Source: Acanthaster planci (lineage: Eukaryota > Echinodermata > Asteroidea > Valvatida > Acanthasteridae). Taken from it: a DNA stretch of 25,934 bases. Shown here piece after piece: positions 20,087 to 25,934 of this stretch (position 1 is its first letter; every line of letters starts with the position of its first letter). The position numbers and the translations under genes were made by a program. Location of the stretch: contig NW_019091641.1 in NCBI RefSeq assembly GCF_001949145.1, forward strand, positions 259,582 through 285,515, in the 5' to 3' direction. The notes below the pieces were generated by a model. The model saw only the letters and a program-made list of their open reading frames with translations, did no database searches and had not been told where the DNA came from.

Positions 20087-21317
20087 GTTCTAAAAAGTGC
20101 TTTATGCTTTACCCGCATTATAAGAAAGCACTTGATCAAGATAATACCCAAGATTTTACGCTGGCCCAAATCAGTAAGTCTGCCATCAGAAACCTCATTT
20201 GTTTTCATCCACTTACTTTAACTGATTTAAGTTTTCATGCGATCGTTTAGACGTAAATTGTATTTGCTTCGGGCTGATAGCGTTTACAAGACTCTTCAGA
20301 GCTGGAGCGGATTCACCATCCCGAATCCGTTTTCTTTTAGCATCAAGAATTGTAGGAATTTTTTTCACTTCGCCAAATTCCAGAAAATTGAACATACCAT
20401 TTCGACGAAATTCCCACAAAAGAAATATCGGTCAAAATATTACCTTCTTCCACTTGACTTTTGCTCAGTGCACATGGGCTAGCATGCACAAAGGCATGAA
20501 ATATGCATTGCTATAACGATAAAACTCTGTCTTGGATTTAATTGGAACTTTACTTACTTACTAGTTGCGAATATTTTACACGCATGTCGAGTTTCCGAAC
20601 ACGAAACGGCCAACACGGACTGGATTCGAATTCAGTCCCCTAAGCACCCCAAAGAAATGTTCCAAAGGGTTAAATTTTGTCCACTGCAAAACTTTTATTG
20701 CTATTTTACTGATTACGTGAATATCATATTACCAGATTAACCGTATTCTGACATATGTCGATATGGGCTTATGTACACTTAATTCAAGTGCTTTGATGTA
20801 ATAGTTTATGTTGTTGGATAACTTGGTGACCGAATCCTGACATTTAAGTCAGTGCTGATGGGACCTATTTTCCCACTCTTATCACGAGGTATATTTGTTT
20901 ATGAATTGATTTGATTTGATTATAACCTGAATAAGATACACAAATTCTAATTGATAAGAACAGTGTTGAAGCGGCCTCGCCGGTGGTACCCTCCCGAAAT
21001 ATGGTTGAATGAAGAAAGATGTAAGGGGGGCGGGTGAGTATGGTCTAGACCGCCTCAAGTGATTGGAGATCCAGGCTCCGGTTCCAGAATAACTGACAGA
21101 CACTTCTTGTTATAATCCTCAGATGATCAGTTTTATCGGGCAATAGATAAAACCCGACAAAATAAAGAAAGGAAGAAAAGTAAAAACTTGTGCTCACGAA
21201 ATTAAAAAAAAAATAAAAAAAATAGGTGAGGGAAAAATGTAAAAGTTATGTGATGTTGACCAAGAATTCAGGATTCGAGTCTCTTATAGCTACCGACTGA
21301 CAGCAACTTTGGGAAAA
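20087..21317. other. Intergenic DNA, no gene recognised
   Basis: Short frames only, none with domain-like sequence or paired splice sites. The segment 20960-21110 is GC-richer than its surroundings (it contains GCGGCCTCGCCGGTGGTACC) and may be a decayed repeat, but I see no termini. Confidence 0.45.
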
Positions 21318-21390
21318 TAAAAGTCACCGGTGGGATTCGAACCCACCGTCTGACGATCTGATAACCACGAGCTTAACCATTTGGCAATTT
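21318..21390 (-). repeat. tRNA-derived element (SINE head or tRNA pseudogene)
   Basis: On the minus strand an A-box-like TTGCCAAATGG (21387-21377) is followed 33 nt later by a perfect B box GGTTCGAATCC (21343-21333). The T arm is intact: GTGGG, TTCGAAT, CCCAC. The sequence CGGTGAC comes next and is followed at once by TTTTATTTT, a Pol III terminator. The D-arm text AATGGTTAAG recalls Ser/Leu tRNAs. The 5' acceptor strand does not pair with CGGTGAC and no anticodon stem forms, so it is not a functional tRNA. Confidence 0.6.
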
Positions 21391-21399
21391 CAGAAAATT

Positions 21400-22864
21400 G
21401 CTTCGGGTCGTTCATATTTACGTAGATAACAAAACTCTTTACGCACAGAATTTCGCTCTGTAAAGACTGAGCGATTAAAACGCTACAATAGTGCATCATG
21501 TAGCAAAAATGCCCAATTGGCCTACACAAAAATCTCACTGGCAGCTCTTCCTTGATAAATTTAAATTAATGCGCATGCATCAATATGGTAAAGTCCCCGG
21601 ACTGCACGTCCGTCCGAAGACGTCTCAACTCTTAAAAGGTTGCACTACACCAAAATACGCGCCCATAGGGGTGCTCTGCCCAATTCAAGGAGAATTCTTC
21701 GCCAAACCGAGGCGCTGAAAAAGTACCCCTAGAGTTTATTTGAAAAAGAGGACATTGTGTGGCCCAAGAAATTGTGTGATTGTGGAAGAATGGCCACGAA
21801 TGAACTCTCCACATTCAAGGGCTCCCATTCCAGGGCCAAGCACAGCAAAATGCTACTGAAAAACTGTTCCAAGAGACTGAAAAGCTGGAGGGATGTCATT
21901 TGAAAAATGGCCGCTGATGACAGACTTGGGAACTTTCACTTTTTGGGGGGGAGGTGAATTTGTTTTTGGTGGATAGTTAGACATTTTATTGGTTAAACAA
22001 CCTACTTAAAATTGAAAATCAATAGAAAGCTGAATGACCCAAGAACACTCTGCTCTTTTTGTTTTTTTGGTTTTGTTTTTCAATTTGCCACGGGGGGGGG
22101 AGGGTTAAGAGGCCCGGAGGACTTTGGTTGCCTGCACCGGGGCTGCAAACGTCGAATTTACCTTGTCTTCAAATGGGCTTCCTTTAGGTCAGTGCACGCA
22201 TAGAAAGCAGTGAAAAATCAGAGCGAAATAGCGCCGCCTGTTGACTCTTGGAGGAGGTTTGTCTCCGGTTTTGTCACCGGAAATTCAAGATTATGGCCAG
22301 TAGGTCACTTTTCGTTTCAATTTTATGGGTTTTACCCACGATTTGTTTTTATTTTAGTCAAACTGTTCGCCCAGCTCTCATTGTTTTTCCAAATATGCCC
22401 GCAGTTTCGAGCTTTTTGTGAAAGAAATAACCCGAACTGGAAACTACCAATCCAAAATTCGGGATTTATAAAAATGTTTCTGTGATCCCTCCTGATAATG
22501 GCATGTTTTATTGTAAAAATTCCCTGGGATCACAAAACATCAATGAGTTCGCAAGCAGAAATACAATCAATTCGCGGAATGCAACCTTAATGGTATGGTG
22601 TAGGCCCTTTTTCCAGGGGTTTGGAGTGGATCGGGAACACCAACAGTTCTGATAAATAGGACTAAAATGTTCAATTGTGTGGCGGATCTGAATCATGGTT
22701 TAGTTATTCAGATACTTTGCCCTGTGAAGCAAGCCTCTTTACTTGAAAAGTGAGCACTGTTCCTGTCATTTTTATAACACATTTTTAATATGTTGGCTTG
22801 AGTTGTCGTATTTTCAGTTGTGTCAAATGTTGATATGGATATATAGCGAAAACTGTCCCTTTCT
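21400..22864. other. Intergenic DNA, no gene recognised
   Basis: No convincing exon on either strand. It has homopolymer runs (GGGGGGGGG at 22092-22100 and T/G-rich tracts) and ordinary AT-rich sequence. The open frames are short and look random. Confidence 0.45.
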
Positions 22865-24567
22865 CTAACCCAATCACCAAACATTCACACTATCCTAACC
22901 CTAACGCCAAGAATGCCCCTCACCCCACTGTCTCTTACCCTAACCACAAACCTATATATCACTAACCCTAACCACAACCAAATCCTAACGCGTACCCTAA
23001 CCCTATCCCTAACCCTATATGTAACCCTAACAATATCCCTAACCCCAACCCTTTTTTCCTAACCCTAGCCCTTACCCTAACCACAAACCTATATATCACT
23101 AAACTTAACCCTAACCACACCCCTGATCCTAACCCTCACCCTAACCATAACCCTTACTCTAACCATAACCCTTGCCTTAACCACAAACCTATATATCACT
23201 AACCCCCATCACAACCCCAATCCCAACCCTTACCCTACCATTAACCCTATCTGTAACCATAACACTATTCCTAACCCCAACCCTATCATCCTAACCCTGG
23301 CGCTAACCCTAAGCACAAACCTATATATCACTAACCCCCACCACAACCCCAATCCCAACCCTTACCCTACCCCTAACCCTATCTGTAACCATAGCCCTAT
23401 TCCTAACCCCAACCCTATTATCCTAACCCTGGCGCTAACCCTAATCACAAACCTATATATCGCTTAACCTAACCATAACCAACACCCCCATCCTAACCCT
23501 TATCTTAACCCTAACCACAAACCTATTTATCACTAACTTAACCCAAACCACACCCCTGATCCTAACCCTATCCATGACCCCAATCCTAACCCTACCCCTA
23601 GGCCTACCCCTAACCCCAACCCTTACTCTAACCCTAACCCTAGCCCTAACCACAAACCTATATATTACTAACTTTAACCACAGCCCCAATCCTACCCTTA
23701 CCCTAACCCTACCCCTATCTGTAACCCTAACCCAATTCCTAACCCCAACCCTATTATCCTAACCCTAGCCCTTACCCGAACCACAAACCTATTTATCACT
23801 AAACTTAACTCTAACCACACCCCTGATCCTAACCCTCGCCCTACCCCTACCCCTAACCCTTACTCTAACCCTAACCCTAGCCCTAACCACAAACCTATAT
23901 ATCACTAACCCCCACCACAACCCCAATCCCAACCCTTACCCTATCCCTAACCCTACCCCTAACCCTATCTGTAACCCTAACCCTATTCGTAACCCCAACC
24001 CTAATATCCTGCCCCTACCCCTAACCACAAACCTATATATCGCTTAACCTAACCCTAACCACAACCACCATCCTAACCCTTATCCTACCCTACTCCTATC
24101 CCTAACCCTAACCACAAACCTATATATCGCTAAACCTAACCATAACCAACAGCCCCATCCTAACCCTAATATCCTACCCCTAACCCTAACCACAAACCTA
24201 TATATCACTAAACTTAACCCTAACCACAAACCTATATATCACTAAACCTAACCCTAACCACAACCCCAATCCTAACCCTACCCCTAACCCTTACTCTAAC
24301 GCTACCCTAGCCCCAACCACAAACCTATATATCACTAACCCTAACCATAACCCCAATCCTAACCTTACCCTATCCGTAACCCCACCCCTAATCCTATCTG
24401 TAACCCTCACCCTAACCCCAACCCTATTATCCTAACCCTACCCCTAACCCTAACCACAAACCAATATATCACTAAACCTTAGCCTAACCACAATCCCAAC
24501 CCTAACCCTGCTCTATCCCTATCTGTAACCCCAACTCTATTATCCTTACCCTAGCCCCAACCCTAAC
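22865..24567. repeat. Interstitial telomere-like array with a higher-order unit
   Basis: About 1.7 kb of degenerate CCCTAA (TTAGGG on the minus strand), with variants such as CCCCAA, CCATAA and CCCTAC. A conserved AT-containing 23-mer, AACCACAAACC followed by TATATATCACTA, occurs 15 times, starting at 22942, 23079, 23179, 23311, 23443, 23513, 23648, 23779, 23885, 24023, 24110, 24188, 24222, 24315 and 24452. Seven of 14 intervals are 131-138 bp, so the ancestral unit was about 132-137 bp; shorter units look like deletions. CTATCTGTAACC and CCCTATTATCCTAA recur in step. Unique DNA flanks both ends, so it is interstitial here. Confidence 0.92.
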
Positions 24568-25934
24568 TGGGGAAGCATGGCTGTTGCGCTTGAATATGGG
24601 AATCTTCGTTCCCGTGAAAACAAAACTGGCATCAATCAGAGCACCCTTTGAAAACAGTGAAACACAAGTTGAAAGCAAGGTTGATTGAGACATAAAGGTG
24701 CATTTTGAGGGTTTACGTGAAAACAATATAATTGTAGCTGTCATTGAAATAAAAAGTTGGAAATTCAGATGGTCCAAATCTAATATCTTCTTTGACAAGT
24801 CATCTTGCATCTTTATCCAAGTTACAATTTATTTATAAATCACAAGATCACGCCATCATTTATGCCATTTCACATACGTCAGTCTGTGTACAAGCCAGTG
24901 TTAAGTCAAGGTTTTGATTCTCAAGGCCGGCGGTTGAATGAAAAGGTACGTTTTAGACAAATTGTACACGAGTTAAAGATATACGCCAAATTTGTGTTGT
25001 GTGTGTACAATCACAACTGTTTTTGCAGGAGTTCATTGTAGCTCCAAAGACGGTGTTTCATCATGCCGTTTTCATGCACAGCACCTAGGAAATACGGAAT
25101 GGTCCATACTTGCATTTGATATTTTCTTAAGTTTTGAGAAACGGCAGGTAAATTTTGGTGGTGTTCTATTTGAGTTCAAAAAGAGACATATTCTTGACCA
25201 AGTAACTTGGGTGACTTTTTTCCCTTGTCCCTTTTTGTAACCCGAATGCTGATATAAAATTTAAGGCCAGTGAGACTCTAGATATAAATGACAACATGAA
25301 GTTTCGGTCTTGCCAAAATTAAACGTAACGTCGGTTACGTGGAGATAAAAACAAAACTGAATGCAGTGCGCCGTGATACAGAGGCTGTGTACAACTTTTG
25401 GGACGTGATTAGGGTAAAACCAAAATCTTTACTGATTCGACATCCAGTGGATTCTCTGTCATTTTCTGTTGTTAAAAAATTCAAACATTAATAGGGATTA
25501 TTTGTTTGTTTGTTTTGCTTTTGTTTGACCAGTTTTGTGCTTGTATTTGGGGAAGCAGATCTGTTGGCGTGACGAAAGAAGATTAATCCAATACAAGTGG
25601 GACATGCATGTCTTTTGTGAGGATTTTTGTTTGAAAATATCAAGTGATTCTGCAGTTGAAAGCAGGCGAAATTGTACTTAATGTTTTTCCATCAATGAAA
25701 TAAGGAGGCGAGTGTTGCCAGACTGTGCCGCCCCTTGATATGTTTCTCTTGCATCGTCAATAATAAAAATTCACCATACAGATACGCTGCTGTTTTTTCG
25801 ATTGAGATCACTAGGCAGAAATGGACCCAATCACGGTTGAAATTGGTTTTATTGTCGAACATTTAAGAAATTAAGATTATGAATAAAAAAGTATATCCGT
25901 GTATTCAAACCAGAAAAATGCCGGGATAGTTTTG
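24568..25934. other. Right flank, no gene established
   Basis: AT-rich DNA after the array. The only candidate exons are at 24805-25088, listed separately. AATAAA hexamers occur at 25762 and 25882 on the plus strand. Confidence 0.4.
24805..25088 (+). CDS. Weak candidate: two short exons of an unknown gene
   Basis: The frame containing HIRQSVYKPVLSQGFDSQG reaches a good donor AAG/GTACGT at 24946. The acceptor TGTTTTTGCAG ends at 25028, giving an 83-bp intron in phase 0. The next exon adds EFIVAPKTVFHHAVFMHST and a TAG at 25086. The splice sites are good, but the peptide is not recognised and no convincing upstream acceptor is visible. The true 5' limit is unknown; the start given is only the open frame. 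Confidence 0.18.

Noticed and set aside
21318-21390. Functional tRNA gene
   Set aside because: Acceptor strands do not pair and no anticodon stem-loop forms, despite a good T arm and terminator.
23453-23762. Open frames on both strands rich in Arg-Val or Leu-Thr-Pro
   Set aside because: Translations of the CCCTAA/TTAGGG array; the periodic composition comes from the repeat.
24502-24810. 102-codon minus-strand frame at the array's right edge
   Set aside because: Its C-terminal third is telomeric repeat and the rest shows no domain or splice support.

Overview
The window reads as animal nuclear DNA: AT-rich, with long stretches of non-coding sequence, GT-AG introns, degenerate TTAGGG-type telomeric repeats, foldback elements and CpG-rich promoter-like patches. 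The two recognisable genes (a Roc-type GTPase and a BAAT/ACOT-family thioesterase) fit a marine invertebrate deuterostome such as amphioxus, acorn worm or echinoderm. I cannot fix the species from sequence alone.

Layout. (1) 1-1797, minus strand: an uninterrupted 599-codon reading frame that starts in a strong Kozak context and runs off the left edge. It encodes a Ras/Roc-like GTPase whose G1/G2 part and G3/G4 part are separated by about 400 residues containing about ten hydrophobic, membrane-spanning-like segments. This is the most unusual object in the window. (2) 1.8-6.1 kb: intergenic DNA with a possible solo LTR, a perfect match to the CTCF core consensus, a CpG-rich TATA-less promoter-like patch (5.29-5.44 kb) and a foldback (MITE-like) element (5445-5772). 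(3) 6.1-20.1 kb, plus strand: a complete nine-exon gene with TATA box, ATG at 6237, stop at 19951-19953 and AATAAA at 20081. The reconstructed CDS is 1293 nt (430 aa) and encodes an acyl-CoA thioesterase/BAAT-family alpha/beta hydrolase with an intact Ser-Asp-His triad. Its 5.7 kb first intron holds a second CpG-rich promoter-like patch with a possible short first coding exon of another transcript. (4) 20.1-22.86 kb: mostly unrecognised DNA with one tRNA-derived element. (5) 22.86-24.57 kb: a 1.7 kb interstitial telomere-like array built of degenerate CCCTAA hexamers, punctuated 15 times by a conserved AT-rich 23-mer, often at 131-138 bp spacing. (6) 24.57-25.93 kb: unrecognised, with one weak two-exon candidate.

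The two genes are divergent (head to head), with a CTCF-type site and a CpG promoter-like patch between them. I see no functional link between a membrane-inserted GTPase and an acyl-CoA thioesterase; they are probably just neighbours. Gene structures are inferred from splice consensus, phase continuity and protein-family resemblance; no transcript or database evidence was available.
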